A program made the translations under genes and the position numbers. DNA of 64,000 bases, from NCBI RefSeq assembly GCF_013410565.1, contig NZ_JACCFO010000001.1, positions 1,488,001 through 1,552,000 of the forward strand. The letters run 5' to 3'. Each line of letters starts with the position of its first letter. Position 1 is the first letter of the stretch. The notes under the pieces were generated by a model that did no database searches, was not told the origin of the DNA, and was given only the letters and a program-made list of their open reading frames with translations. This document shows, in pieces, positions 53,318 to 62,328 of this stretch. This DNA comes from Streptomonospora nanhaiensis. GTDB taxonomy: Bacteria; Actinomycetota; Actinomycetes; Streptosporangiales; Streptosporangiaceae.

Positions 53318-53700
53318 ATGGGAAGCGCCCACCCCGTGGAATGCGCACGTCGAATCGGCGCCGAAGAACTGGGCGACGCTCACCCGCAGGTGAGCGAACT
53401 GCACCGCATTGCCGAGGTGATCGCTGACCATTGCGGACACACCAAGGTCAAATCCCATCGGCTCGCCTGGAAATGGACGGTCCAGCAGGCTGCCGAAGCA
53501 GCCCGCCGGCTTGCCGAGCAACACCCCGATCGCTACCGCGGCGCCGCCGTCGCGGAACGCTCATGGAAGAGCTGGGAAGCCGGCGAACGTCCGAATGCGA
53601 CATATCAGGACCTGCTCTGCCGCCTCTTCCATACCGGCCCGGTGGCCCTCGGCTTCGCCGTCGACTATGCGCCCAGGCCATGGCGTGGAGAAGAACTGCT
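53318..53700 (+). other. Remnant or N-terminal extension with a first XRE-like region
   Basis: The frame reads AEVIADHCGHTKVKSHRLAWKWTVQQAAEAARRL and WKSWEAGERPNATYQDLLCRLFHTGPVALGF. This is the start of a typical actinomycete XRE regulator (helix-turn-helix, then LLCRLY.T.P..LGF). It is in frame with the following regulator but separated by about 45 low-complexity residues, one of which encodes the next Shine-Dalgarno site. It may be a truncated duplicate regulator or a genuine double-HTH protein. Confidence 0.5.
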
Positions 53701-53845
53701 CCCCCTCGTAGCCGCACCTCGGCACCGGTCCGCCGGGTCGATGGTTTTCCCGGAGCGCGCGTGCGGCGACTTTGTGGCATCTCCGCCCCCGGCAACGGCC
53801 ACCGGCGAAGTCCGGGATACGGTTCGCGTGGGGAAGGAGAACCGT

Positions 53846-55165
53846 ATGGGTACGTCTGCCCGATCCGCGCTACGTCGGCGCCGGGAAGAACTCGGCCTGT
53901 CCCAAGAGGCCGCCGCCCACGCGGCGAGAGTGGATAGGTCGACGTGGCATCGGTGGGAGACAGGAAAGGCGACTCCCATACCCCAACAGCGCAAACGCAT
54001 GGCAGCGGTGCTTGACGTCTCCCTCTCTGAGCTGACGGCGCTTTTGAGGCTCGACGCCGCGAGCGGAGACGACAGGCAGGTCACCATATCGGCGGTGGAG
54101 CATTCGGGCAGATCGCCCTCGCCTGCGGTCTCGCTGAAGGAAGAGGTGGAACGGGCAGTGCAGGATCGACGACGGTTCCTCGCCCTCACGGGAACGGTGT
54201 TGGCCGCATCGATCACCGGTGCCGGCTCCTACAGCTTCACGTCCCAGACCTTCTCCCCCGCCGCGGCCCCAGGAGTCGGCGTGCTCGCCTGGCTGGAAGA
54301 AGAAGTGCCTCGCCTCCGCCGGATGGACGACCAGGTCGCCGGAGAGGCCCTGCGCCAAGTGGTACTGGGCGAATTGAGGATCGCCGTCGACCTTCTGGGG
54401 GAGTCGCGGGGCGAGGAGTACGAGCGCCGCACTCTCACCGTGGTCTCCCACCTGGCTCAACTCGGCGGCTGGATCAGCTTTGACGAGGGGTGGAACGCTG
54501 CAGCGCAAAGCCTCTTCACCACAAGCCTGAAGGCGGCGCACTGGGCGAACGACACCGGACTGGTGTGCAACGCGTTGGCTGCCATGGCCTTCCAGTCGGC
54601 CTTGACCGGGCATCCGGCCGATGGAGCCCAGCTCGCGGAGGCCGGAGCGCAGCAGGCGGCTCACCAGCCGCCGCGCATTCGCGCGCTGCTCGCCTCTCGC
54701 AAGGCGCGGGCGTACGCGTTGAGCGGTGACAGGGCGGACTGCGAACGGTCGTTGAACGAAGCCGAGGATCACTTTCAGCGGAGTGACAGCGACGACTCAA
54801 CTCCGGAGTGGATCTACTACCTGGACGAAAGCGAACTCCACGCTCAGGCCGGAGCGTGCTGGCTCGATCTGGGCCGGCCGCGCCGCGCGCTCGACGCGTT
54901 GGAGAGCGCCCTGCACCACCAGGATCCCGCCTACGTGCGGGACGGGGCCATCTACCGCATACGCACTGCCAGGGCACACATCGGGCTCGGCGACCTCGAC
55001 CACGGGTCCGCAGCACTGGCCGAGGCCGCCGCTCTGGCCCGGCGGGCGCGGGCCACGCGGCCGCTCGCGGACCTCGAGGACGTCCGGGTGGGCTTGAACA
55101 CCAAGGATCCCGGCGTGCGGGCACTGAACGAGCAAATCCGGGCGCTTACGGACAGTGAGCAGTAG
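53846..55165 (+). CDS. XRE-family regulator with TPR-like C-terminus
   Basis: This 439-residue protein has an N-terminal helix-turn-helix (RRRREELGLSQEAAAHAARVDRSTWHRWETGKATP, about residues 10-44), a linker with one hydrophobic segment (RRFLALTGTVLAASITGAGSYSF, about 113-135) and a helical-repeat domain (LFTTSLKAAHWANDTGLVCNALAAMAFQSAL onward) like TPR regulators of specialised metabolism. ATG 53846 has GGAAGGAG upstream. It is divergent from the lan operon across the IS, so it is the best candidate for its regulator. The next gene starts directly after its stop. Confidence 0.8.
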   Translation: MGTSARSALRRRREELGLSQEAAAHAARVDRSTWHRWETGKATPIPQQRKRMAAVLDVSLSELTALLRLDAASGDDRQVTISAVEHSGRSPSPAVSLKEEVERAVQDRRRFLALTGTVLAASITGAGSYSFTSQTFSPAAAPGVGVLAWLEEEVPRLRRMDDQVAGEALRQVVLGELRIAVDLLGESRGEEYERRTLTVVSHLAQLGGWISFDEGWNAAAQSLFTTSLKAAHWANDTGLVCNALAAMAFQSALTGHPADGAQLAEAGAQQAAHQPPRIRALLASRKARAYALSGDRADCERSLNEAEDHFQRSDSDDSTPEWIYYLDESELHAQAGACWLDLGRPRRALDALESALHHQDPAYVRDGAIYRIRTARAHIGLGDLDHGSAALAEAAALARRARATRPLADLEDVRVGLNTKDPGVRALNEQIRALTDSEQ

Positions 55166-55870
55166 ATGAGTGAACACCGCGTTGCCCTGGTCACGGGAGC
55201 CAACCGAGGAATAGGGCTGGAGATAGTCCGCCAGCTCGCCGAGAAGGGGATCGCCACCGTCCTTGGATCGCGCTCCGAGGACGCCGGGATGGAACAGGCA
55301 CGAAAGCTCAGCGAGAAAGGGCTGCCCACATCCGGGGTGCAACTCGACGTCACAGACACTTCATCGGTCGAGTCCGCGGTAGACCGCGTGCTCGCCCAGC
55401 ACGGCCGGATCGATGTCCTCGTGAACAACGCGGGAATAACGGACGGCGACACCCACCCGAGCGATCTCGACTTGGCAACGGCCCAGGAAGTGATCGACAC
55501 AAATTTAATGGGCGCCTGGCGGTGCACTCAAAAGGTGCTCCCGACCATGAGATCCACCCATTACGGCCGCATCGTGAACGTCACCAGCAGTCTTGGCTCG
55601 CTCGCAGAAATGGACAGCGACTCTGAGCCTGCATACCGAATCTCAAAGGCGGCGCTGCACGCACTTACCCGCGTCCTTGCAGCGGAACTCGCGGGCACAG
55701 GGATCCTGGTGAACGCCGCCTCTCCGGGCTGGACAAGAACAGCGATGGGCGGACCGCGCGCCCCGCGGGACGTTCGCACCGCTGCCGAAACTCCGGTGTG
55801 GCTTGCCACACTACCGGACGGCGGCCCGACCGGCGGCTTCTACTACGATCGAGAACCGCATCCCTGGTAG
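55166..55870 (+). CDS. Short-chain dehydrogenase/reductase
   Basis: This 234-residue SDR binds NAD(P)H through TGANRGIG (10-17) and has NNAG (87-90), the catalytic Ser near 141, Tyr157 and Lys161 (YRISK). It reduces or oxidises an unknown carbonyl/alcohol substrate. The length is typical of classical SDRs. The ATG directly follows the regulator's stop codon, so both are one transcript. A classical intrinsic terminator lies downstream. Confidence 0.92.
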   Translation: MSEHRVALVTGANRGIGLEIVRQLAEKGIATVLGSRSEDAGMEQARKLSEKGLPTSGVQLDVTDTSSVESAVDRVLAQHGRIDVLVNNAGITDGDTHPSDLDLATAQEVIDTNLMGAWRCTQKVLPTMRSTHYGRIVNVTSSLGSLAEMDSDSEPAYRISKAALHALTRVLAAELAGTGILVNAASPGWTRTAMGGPRAPRDVRTAAETPVWLATLPDGGPTGGFYYDREPHPW

Positions 55871-55935
55871 AGCTAAACCGCGTTTCAGAATTCCCCCTTC
55901 TCCGGGGCATCGAAACCGCTGATATTCGCCCATCC

Positions 55936-55969
55936 GGGCCCCACTCGGACTCCGAGGGGGCCCTTTTTT
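55936..55969 (+). terminator. Intrinsic terminator after the SDR gene
   Basis: GGGCCCC pairs with GGGGCCC around an inner CTCG/CGAG stem, followed by six T. It ends the XRE-SDR transcript. Confidence 0.92.
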
Positions 55970-56262
55970 GTGCCCCAACACAGTTGCATCATCCATGCCA
56001 CTTCTTTGCAGCTATCATGCTCTGGCCTCCCGGAAATGCGATCACCTTAAACGGATAGAGAAGCAGTTGGCCGATTGAGGAAACATCGATCCGGCTGCTG
56101 CGCGAGCGTACCGCCCAGTGCAGGGGACCATCATGCCGTCGCCCCCGACCGCGTCGAAGTGCGAGCGCAGAACCAAAAAAGCACCAGCGAATTGTTCTTG
56201 GCTCCTGCGGCGGTTCGCCAAAGACGCCCCGGGCATCGACCGCGCCCACACCCTGACCCGAG

Positions 56263-57010
56263 GTGAAGGTCGACCCGGTGGTGCGGGAATTCACCCCGGG
56301 GCGCTCGCCGGGCCTGCTGGAGGTGGGCGGGGCCTGCACGGGCATGATCGGCACCCGCCTGGCCCGCCACCTGGACGCCCGCGGCCCGCTCCTGAGCATC
56401 GACACCGCCTGCTCGGCCTCGCTGACCGCCCTGCACTACGTCTGCCGCGACCTCCAGGACCAGCGCGTCGACACCGCGCTGGTGGCCGGGCTCAACTCCG
56501 TGGACAACGCTGCGGTGAGCTCGGCGTTCGCCGCCGGCGGCGTCCTGGCCCGGGTGTGTCGGCCCTTCGACGCCCGCGCCGCCGGGTTCGTGCGCGCAGA
56601 AGGCGTGGTCGTGCTGGTGCTCCAGCGCGCCTCCCGGGCCCGCGCGGCCGGGAACCCGGGCTACTGCCTGGTGGCGGGTTCGGTGGTGGGCGGCGACGGC
56701 GCGGCGCCGACGGCGGTGGGCGCCCCCCACGCCGGCGCCCAGGCCGACCTGGTGCGCTCCGCCTACACCCAGACCGGCCTCGACCCCGACTCGGTCGGGG
56801 TCGTCCAGGCCCACGGCACCGGGACCCGGGCCGGGGACCGCGCCGAAGCCCGCGCCCTGGCCAAGGTCTTCAAGCGCACACGCCAGGACCCGCTGCTGGT
56901 GTGCAGCATCAAGGGCGCGGTCGGGCACCTGGAAGGAGCGGCCGGGCTCGCCGGGGTGGCCGCCACCGCCCTGACCCTGCACCACGGCCAGGCGTGGCCG
57001 CCGCAGCCTA
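56263..57010 (+). pseudogene. Beta-ketoacyl synthase fragment
   Basis: About 245 residues of a ketosynthase core remain. The nucleophile is in SIDTACSASLTALHYV (Cys50), the first His in QAHGTGTRAGDRAEARAL (about 184), and the second His in KGAVGHLEGAAGLAGVA (about 222, in place of the common KSNIGH). Roughly 90 N-terminal residues and the C-terminal strand-helix are missing, so the fold is incomplete. It resembles modular PKS or fatty-acid-like KS domains. A different frame ending at 57080 reads YSLQDYTDFVDAYGFDV, the tail of another, unidentified gene. Confidence 0.7.
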
Positions 57011-57344
57011 CGCCCGCGTGGGAGGGTACAGCCTGCAGGACTACACCGACTTCGTCGACGCCTACGGCTTCGACGTCTGAAACTGGCGGGATGTGCGACG
57101 CGGCTGCAGATGCGGCTGGTGCGGATGACCGCGCGACCGTGCGCGCACCGGGCGGGAACTGCGGCTGCGCACTGAGGCCGCTCACCGGATCGCCTCCCTG
57201 CGCCCCCGCGAACCGCGAACCTGAGTCAGGCCAGTGCGGGGGGGACGGGGGCAGGGCGCGGAACCGCCACACGGCCGCGGAGTCGGCGTAGGGGTCCAAG
57301 CGCACGTTAGAGCGGCTACGCGCCCCACGTCCTGATTGCGTCCT

Positions 57345-58241
57345 TCACTGCAGGCCAGGTATTGGACGAAAATTTTCCTTCCATTCTTTTTCTTTCACAT
57401 CCCAAGTGTAAGTGTCGCCTGAGAGATCGGTTTCTGTTCCGTCACGGCCCACCCATCGGATCGGCATCTCCTGGCTACCAAACGCTGCAATGTCTTCTAC
57501 ACCGTTCACCTCGGCCGTTACACTGAGAGTTCCTTCATATAGCATTCCAGAGTGCGAAATGAACGATATTGCAGCATTTTGCGATTGCCCTTCCTGGAGA
57601 GTTATTGACGCCGGAGGCATCGCCATCCCGGAGAATTCTCCATCCTGGTCACTGACGGTTACCTCATTATTTCGAGTGTCTGCCGATATCCAGTATCCTG
57701 GATTGAGCCCAGCACCGAACTGGCATTCAATATCTGTCCATTCTTCCGGGGCCTCATATCGCCTAATGGGAGTCAATTCAATATCGTCGACTTTCAGTAC
57801 ATCGATTATTCCTGTATCCATCTCCATGAGGACAGTCGGCCAGATCACATACATGTCCGTGCGACGAACGACCCAATCGTGCCAGTCGTCGCAATGCCCC
57901 AACTCCTGCCCGGGAGGTATTTCGGGTGGGGTTGGCAATTTTTCAGGAGGGCCGGCAAACAAAAATCTTGCGAACGTGAATTCCATTTCAACGCCAGCCA
58001 TAATCGGATAATCGGGAGGTCCGGTGATGGTGCACTCGATGTCATTGTGGTGTCCGTCAGCCCAGCAACCGTCGATAGTCATCGGGCTGTCTGCGGAAGT
58101 CGAGGATGTGGGAGATGAGGTAGCCGGTGACGTTTCGATATCCGCCTCATCATCTACTTCCCCAGCGGATTGACAAGCGGTCACGGAAAGCAAGAAGCCA
58201 CTCGTCAACACCGCAGCGTTGAATCTGTGGCTTATTGGCAT
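57345..58241 (-). CDS. Putative lipoprotein of atypical composition
   Basis: This 298-residue protein has a lipoprotein signal (LTSGFLLSVTACQS, Cys at about 23), a Ser/Thr-rich linker, and a beta-rich extracellular domain with paired Cys residues (DGCWADG...DIEC, HCDDW, DIECQFG). GC content is close to 50 percent, far below the neighbours, indicating recent transfer. No family is recognised. It is probably co-transcribed with the small membrane protein 20 bp upstream. ATG 58241 is chosen; the Shine-Dalgarno site is weak. Confidence 0.65.
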   Translation of the reverse strand: MPISHRFNAAVLTSGFLLSVTACQSAGEVDDEADIETSPATSSPTSSTSADSPMTIDGCWADGHHNDIECTITGPPDYPIMAGVEMEFTFARFLFAGPPEKLPTPPEIPPGQELGHCDDWHDWVVRRTDMYVIWPTVLMEMDTGIIDVLKVDDIELTPIRRYEAPEEWTDIECQFGAGLNPGYWISADTRNNEVTVSDQDGEFSGMAMPPASITLQEGQSQNAAISFISHSGMLYEGTLSVTAEVNGVEDIAAFGSQEMPIRWVGRDGTETDLSGDTYTWDVKEKEWKENFRPIPGLQ

Positions 58242-58260
58242 CTGAAGGAACCCCCGGCGC

Positions 58261-58566
58261 TCACCCGATCTGGCAGCGAACATCATTGCTCTCTCCGCTG
58301 GCGTTGCATCCGTTGATTCGTTGCTGCTCGGCAGGGGGCTGGGCGGGAGGAATCGATCCTTGCTGGCATGCGACGACACCGAATACAACTGCCGCGAGGA
58401 CGCCGACGACACCCGCTATCGCCCCAACGCCGGACCACCATCTGTGCCCAAGGTTGACAATCCACCTGCTTATTGCGCGACGTTGATCCACTAGCGCGCG
58501 AGATCTGGCTACCGGTGGACCACTTTCATGATCACCAGTGGAAGAATATGACAACTTCGCTACCAC
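58261..58566 (-). CDS. Small membrane protein, partner of the lipoprotein
   Basis: This 101-residue protein has one membrane helix (GVGAIAGVVGVLAAVVFGVVA) followed by CQQGS and a short tail with NGCNASGESNDVRCQIG, whose Cys spacing resembles the Cys-rich turn in the lipoprotein (DGCWADG...NDIEC). The two may share a small motif. Low GC, same orientation. The start is uncertain, with several possible. Confidence 0.5.
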   Translation of the reverse strand: MVAKLSYSSTGDHESGPPVARSRALVDQRRAISRWIVNLGHRWWSGVGAIAGVVGVLAAVVFGVVACQQGSIPPAQPPAEQQRINGCNASGESNDVRCQIG

Positions 58567-59028
58567 CCATCACGAGGTGAGACGAAAGCATCATATCGAA
58601 CTTCCTGCGGAGTTACTCCCATACGGGGCGGGCATGCAATTGCATAGACGTCTGATATGCCAGACCTTGCCATGTCTTCGCAGTTCAAATCCTAGATCAT
58701 GGATCAGCTTCTGCTCGCCTAGGTTTTTCACTTATCTTGCTGTGGATGCTTTGCGAACTGTCGCGTCATGCGCGCCACGACGCCTTGCCCATCTTCACGA
58801 TGTATCCGTTATGTGACTCTGAGCAAGGCGGGCACCGTCAGTCCTCCTTGACCAAAAAATTCTCAACGCAGAAACCATGCTGGCCCCCTGTATTGGAATC
58901 CGTATCAATCCCTTGCTCATCTTGCACCCCGGTGACCTGATGGCGTCCACCCGCGTTCGCGCCCGGGCGCTGCGCCTGGATGGCCAGGAGGTCGAGTTCA
59001 CGATCGACGGCCGTGCCAGGCCGTGCGC
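58567..59028. other. Interval without a clear gene; low GC on the left
   Basis: Roughly 58567-58930 has low GC and only short frames. From about 58938 GC rises and codons look actinomycete-like, but I could not place the short frame there with confidence. It joins the LanB-tail remnant. Confidence 0.4.
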
Positions 59029-59031
59029 ACG

Positions 59032-59268
59032 CTGATGATCACCGATGCCACCGCCCTGGCCCGCACCGGCCGCCCGCTCCACGGCCACCTGGCGTGGGTG
59101 GCGGAGTTCGAACGCGCCGGCGCGGCACTGGGCGACCTCGCCGCCGGCGGCCGGCTCACCCGCGGTCTGCGCGCCGTCATCGCCCACCACATCCTGTTCC
59201 ACGCCAACCGCGCCGGCCTGTCCACACAGGACCAGCACACCCTTTCCCACCTAGCAGAAGAGGCAGTC
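59032..59268 (+). pseudogene. C-terminal remnant of a second LanB-type dehydratase
   Basis: About 79 residues read TDATALARTGRPLHGHLAWVAEFERAG, GLRAVIAHHILFHANRAGLSTQDQHTLSHLAEEAV. This is the end of the elimination/SpaB_C (thiopeptide-type) domain, recognised by the GLRAVxAHHxLFHxNRxGL motif. All upstream parts are missing. It runs in frame, without a stop, into the following methyltransferase. Confidence 0.7.
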
Positions 59269-60579
59269 ATGGGTACCGACGACCGCACCGCGCCAGCCGC
59301 CGAGGCCGTTCCGGCTGACACCACCAGCACGGTCTCGCCCGCGCCGGGATCCGCCCGCGCCGACCGTGCCGAAGCGCTGCGCCATGCCTGGGTCGAGCGG
59401 ATCCGGGCCGACGGGCACGCCCGGGCGCCCGGCGTGGAAGGCGCTCTGCGCACCGTGCCGCGCCACCTCTTCGTGCCCGAGGCGCCGCTGGCCGACGCCT
59501 ACGCCGACAGCCCCGTCCACATCAAGTACGCCCCCGACGGCACGTCGATCTCCTGCGCCTCCCAACCCGGAGTGGTCGCCCTCATGCTCGACCAGCTCGA
59601 TGCCCGGCCGGGCGACCGCGTCCTGGAGTTGGGCGCGGGCACCGGCTACAACGCCGCCCTGATCGGCCACCTGGTGGGCGCTACCGGGCATGTGACCACC
59701 ATGGACGTCGACGCCGACCTGGTCGAGGGCGCCCGCGCGCACCTGGTCGCGGCCGGCGTGGACAACGTCGAGGTCGTGCTGGGCGACGGCGCCCTGGGCC
59801 ACGCCCCCAACGCGCCCTACGACCGCGTCATCGCCACCGTCGGCGCCCACGCCATCCCCCGCGCGTGGCTGGAGCAGCTCGCACCCGCCGGGCGCCTCGT
59901 GGCACCCCAGCGGCTCAAGGGCAGCGTCTCCCGCTCCATTGTCTGGGAGCACCGCGAAGGCCGATGGGTCTCGATGGGATCGGCGATGAACACCTTCATG
60001 CCCCTGCGCCGGGGCATCGCCGACGACGAGCGCCAACTGATCCCCCTCAGCGCCGACGGGACGGTGCGGTTGCAGGCGCCCGCCGGAATCGGCGCCGACG
60101 CCGAAGAACTGGCCGGGGTGCTGGAGCAGCCGCGCACGGAGGTCTGGACCGAGATGACGGTCGGTGCGGCGGAGTCGCCCGAGTGGATGGAGTTGTTCGT
60201 GAGCTGCGCCCTGCCCAGCGGACTGATCCGCATGCTGTTTCCTCCGGAGGCCAAGGGCGGGCTGCTCACCGCGGACCCCTACCCCTCCTCGACCGCGGCC
60301 CTGGACAAGGGCACCCTCGCCTACCTCACCCGCCGCCCCTCCCCCAGGACCAGCCCCCAGGGCGCCCGGCTGTGGGAGTTCGGCGTCGCCGCGCACGGAC
60401 CCGGCGCCCAGGACCTGGCGCAACGCGTCGCCGAGGCCGTGCGGACCTGGGACCGCGACTACCGCGGCCGCGCTGCCCACTTCGAGCTTCACGACCGCAC
60501 AACGCCGCTGGAGCAAGCGCATCCCGGACGCTTCGTCCTCGACACCCCTCTCAACCGGGTGGTCGTCGACTTCACCTGA
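59269..60579 (+). CDS. Second FxLD-system methyltransferase
   Basis: This 436-residue homologue of the LanS at 50796-52073 has ALRTVPRHLFVPEAPLADAYAD, the SAM motif VLELGAGTGYNAALIGHLVG, YDRVIATVGAHAIPRAWLEQLAPAGRLVAPQRL and a C-terminal FxLD-type domain. It should methylate an Asp in an FxLD lanthipeptide. ATG 59269 has GAAGAGG upstream and fits the family length, but the frame is also fused to the LanB remnant before it. No second precursor gene is visible close by, so it may be orphaned or act on the peptide encoded at 50590. Confidence 0.85.
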   Translation: MGTDDRTAPAAEAVPADTTSTVSPAPGSARADRAEALRHAWVERIRADGHARAPGVEGALRTVPRHLFVPEAPLADAYADSPVHIKYAPDGTSISCASQPGVVALMLDQLDARPGDRVLELGAGTGYNAALIGHLVGATGHVTTMDVDADLVEGARAHLVAAGVDNVEVVLGDGALGHAPNAPYDRVIATVGAHAIPRAWLEQLAPAGRLVAPQRLKGSVSRSIVWEHREGRWVSMGSAMNTFMPLRRGIADDERQLIPLSADGTVRLQAPAGIGADAEELAGVLEQPRTEVWTEMTVGAAESPEWMELFVSCALPSGLIRMLFPPEAKGGLLTADPYPSSTAALDKGTLAYLTRRPSPRTSPQGARLWEFGVAAHGPGAQDLAQRVAEAVRTWDRDYRGRAAHFELHDRTTPLEQAHPGRFVLDTPLNRVVVDFT

Positions 60580-60668
60580 GGGTGCGCGCGCTGCCTGACC
60601 CGGTGTCCGCCGGCATCAGCCCCGGCGGACACCGCCTCGCCCCACCGCCCCACCCCGAGGGAGTACCC

Positions 60669-61790
60669 ATGGACGCCCAGAATCCGGCCGCGCGGCGCTT
60701 CCCGCTCGTCGCGCGGTGGCGTCCGCCGTGCCTGCCCCTGCCCCGGCGGGTGGGCGCACTTGCCGAACTGGCCGAGACCGCCGTGGCGCAGGAGGACCCG
60801 GCGCTGGCCTCCGCCGTCTACAACCAGGCCGCTCTCCTGGCATCCGACCTCGGCCTGCCCGCCCTCGCACGCCGACTGTGCCGGCGGCACGCCGCCGCCT
60901 ACCTGCACGCCTGCCCCCTGGCCGGTGCGGTCGCCGTCCGCGCCCTGGAACCGGTCGTCAACCTCGCCCGCCTGCGGGTGCGCGCCGGCCATGGAGACGA
61001 CGCCCGGCGCCGCCTCACCGCGCTGCACGACGCCGTCACAACCGGCACCAGCGCCGCCTTCGACGGCGTCACAATCCCCGCCGGGCTCGCCCGAAGCCGA
61101 CAGGACCGCCACCACGTCGGGTCCTGGCTGTGGCGGGTCCTGCTCGCCGACGGCACGCGCACCCTCACCACGGCCTGCCGCTGGGCCGAGGCCCGCGCCT
61201 ACATCGAGACCCACCGCGGCATCGGCGAGCGCATGCTGGATGGCCGCCAGGTGGCCGTCATCGCCGCCCTCGCTGCCCACGACACCGCCACGGCGACCGA
61301 ACTACTCGCCACCACCCGCGCCGGAGAGCCCTGGGAGCAGACCGTGACCGCGTGCCTGTCCGCCCTGTGCCGACGCGCTCGCGGCGACAACGTCCACCGA
61401 CTCCTCACCGGCCTCCTCGACGCCTGCGAGGCCGAGCACGTCCCTCCAGGGCTGACCGTCTTCGCGATCCGAATCCGTCTCACCGTCCTTGACATCGCAA
61501 GAGAGACGGACCATTCCGCCCGACGCCGAATCGTCGACGAACTGTACAAGCGAACCGAGGCCGCAACGGACGGGTACGCCGCCCGCGAATGCCTCCAGCA
61601 CACCGCTTTCATGGACCTCGCCACAGACCACCAGAAGACGCGCTGCGCCGACCTGGTCTCGGCGTGCGCCCTAGGGTCCCGGCGAATACGAAAGGAATGG
61701 TCCAACGCACTCGCAGACGCCGTTTCCGCCAGCGACAAGGTCATACAAAACGACATGAGAGGAACACCGAAAAGGAAGAGCAAAGCGTGA
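60669..61790 (+). CDS. Helical-repeat protein linked to the second FxLD locus, function unknown
   Basis: This 373-residue protein is rich in Ala and Arg and appears all-helical with repeat-like segments (LAETAVAQEDPALASAVYNQAALLASDLGLPALARRL), as in TPR-type proteins. Codon bias loosens towards the 3' end. ATG 60669 follows GAGGGAG with proper spacing, 89 bp after the methyltransferase. Proteins of this look occur next to RiPP genes in actinomycetes, but I cannot name a role. Confidence 0.55.
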   Translation: MDAQNPAARRFPLVARWRPPCLPLPRRVGALAELAETAVAQEDPALASAVYNQAALLASDLGLPALARRLCRRHAAAYLHACPLAGAVAVRALEPVVNLARLRVRAGHGDDARRRLTALHDAVTTGTSAAFDGVTIPAGLARSRQDRHHVGSWLWRVLLADGTRTLTTACRWAEARAYIETHRGIGERMLDGRQVAVIAALAAHDTATATELLATTRAGEPWEQTVTACLSALCRRARGDNVHRLLTGLLDACEAEHVPPGLTVFAIRIRLTVLDIARETDHSARRRIVDELYKRTEAATDGYAARECLQHTAFMDLATDHQKTRCADLVSACALGSRRIRKEWSNALADAVSASDKVIQNDMRGTPKRKSKA

Positions 61791-61912
61791 CACCTCCCGT
61801 CCTCCCAAATCTGCGACGCCCCCGGCTCACCTCCACATGCGCAGAGAACAGTCAACTGCTACCAAAAAAGCGAGCCGGGTCATTCACTGGTCCAGAGCAG
61901 GCAGCCGCGTAA
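61787..61912 (+). CDS. Possible 41-residue peptide coupled to the preceding gene
   Basis: A GTG overlaps the stop of the helical-repeat gene (GTGA). The frame reads VTPPVLPNLRRPRLTSTCAENSQLLPKKRAG and ends at 61912. Coupling suggests translation, but nothing supports a function. Confidence 0.25.
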   Translation: MTPPVLPNLRRPRLTSTCAENSQLLPKKRAGSFTGPEQAAA

Positions 61913-61989
61913 CCGTTCACCCCATGCGGCCGGAACAAGCCACGGCTTCTGGAGTGACAAGCCCTTACTAGGGCGGCCAACCAACTGCC

Positions 61990-62202
61990 GGACTCACCCC
62001 CGCGCAGGCAGGGAAGACCAACTCCGCCGGGGTTGCGTACTCGGTGATCAGGACTCACTCCCGCGCAGGCGGGGAAAACCCCGCCTCGGGACGGCGCCTT
62101 TACGACAGCGCGGACTCACCCCCGCGCAGGCGGGGAAGACCCGGTCGCGGGCCGCCCGGGCGGTTTCCACGAGGACTCACCCCCGCGCAGGCGGGGAGGA
62201 CC
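61990..62202 (+). CRISPR. Orphan CRISPR array, 4 repeats and 3 spacers, type I-E-like
   Basis: Repeats start at 61990, 62051, 62112 and 62173, an exact 61-bp period (about 29-30 bp repeat, 31-32 bp spacer). The core CCCCCGCGCAGGCGGGG is a hairpin as in type I-E repeats, with GGACTCA before and AAGACC after. Repeat 3 matches the consensus; repeats 1, 2 and 4 carry one to two changes each (GGCAGGG, CTCCC plus AAAACC, GAGGACC). The spacers are all different. No cas gene lies in the window. By analogy with E. coli repeats the leader would be on the left. Confidence 0.85.
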
Positions 62203-62328
62203 CTTCACGAACTGCACAAACGCGGGCCGTTATCAAAAATACACCTACAGGCTTCGATCACATCAACCATACGCCGCACATCCCTCACCAAAACCTGCGC
62301 CCGCAACCCGCCTACGACAGCCCCTCCT

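Noticed and set aside
58938-59036. Short frame TRVRARALRLDGQEVEFTIDG resembling a peptide deformylase segment
   Set aside because: About 20 matching residues without the metal-binding motifs; chance or an unidentifiable fragment.
59865-60668. Open frame continuing upstream of the helical-repeat gene inside the methyltransferase
   Set aside because: It is the shifted frame of the methyltransferase; the ATG at 60669 with a good ribosome-binding site is the start.
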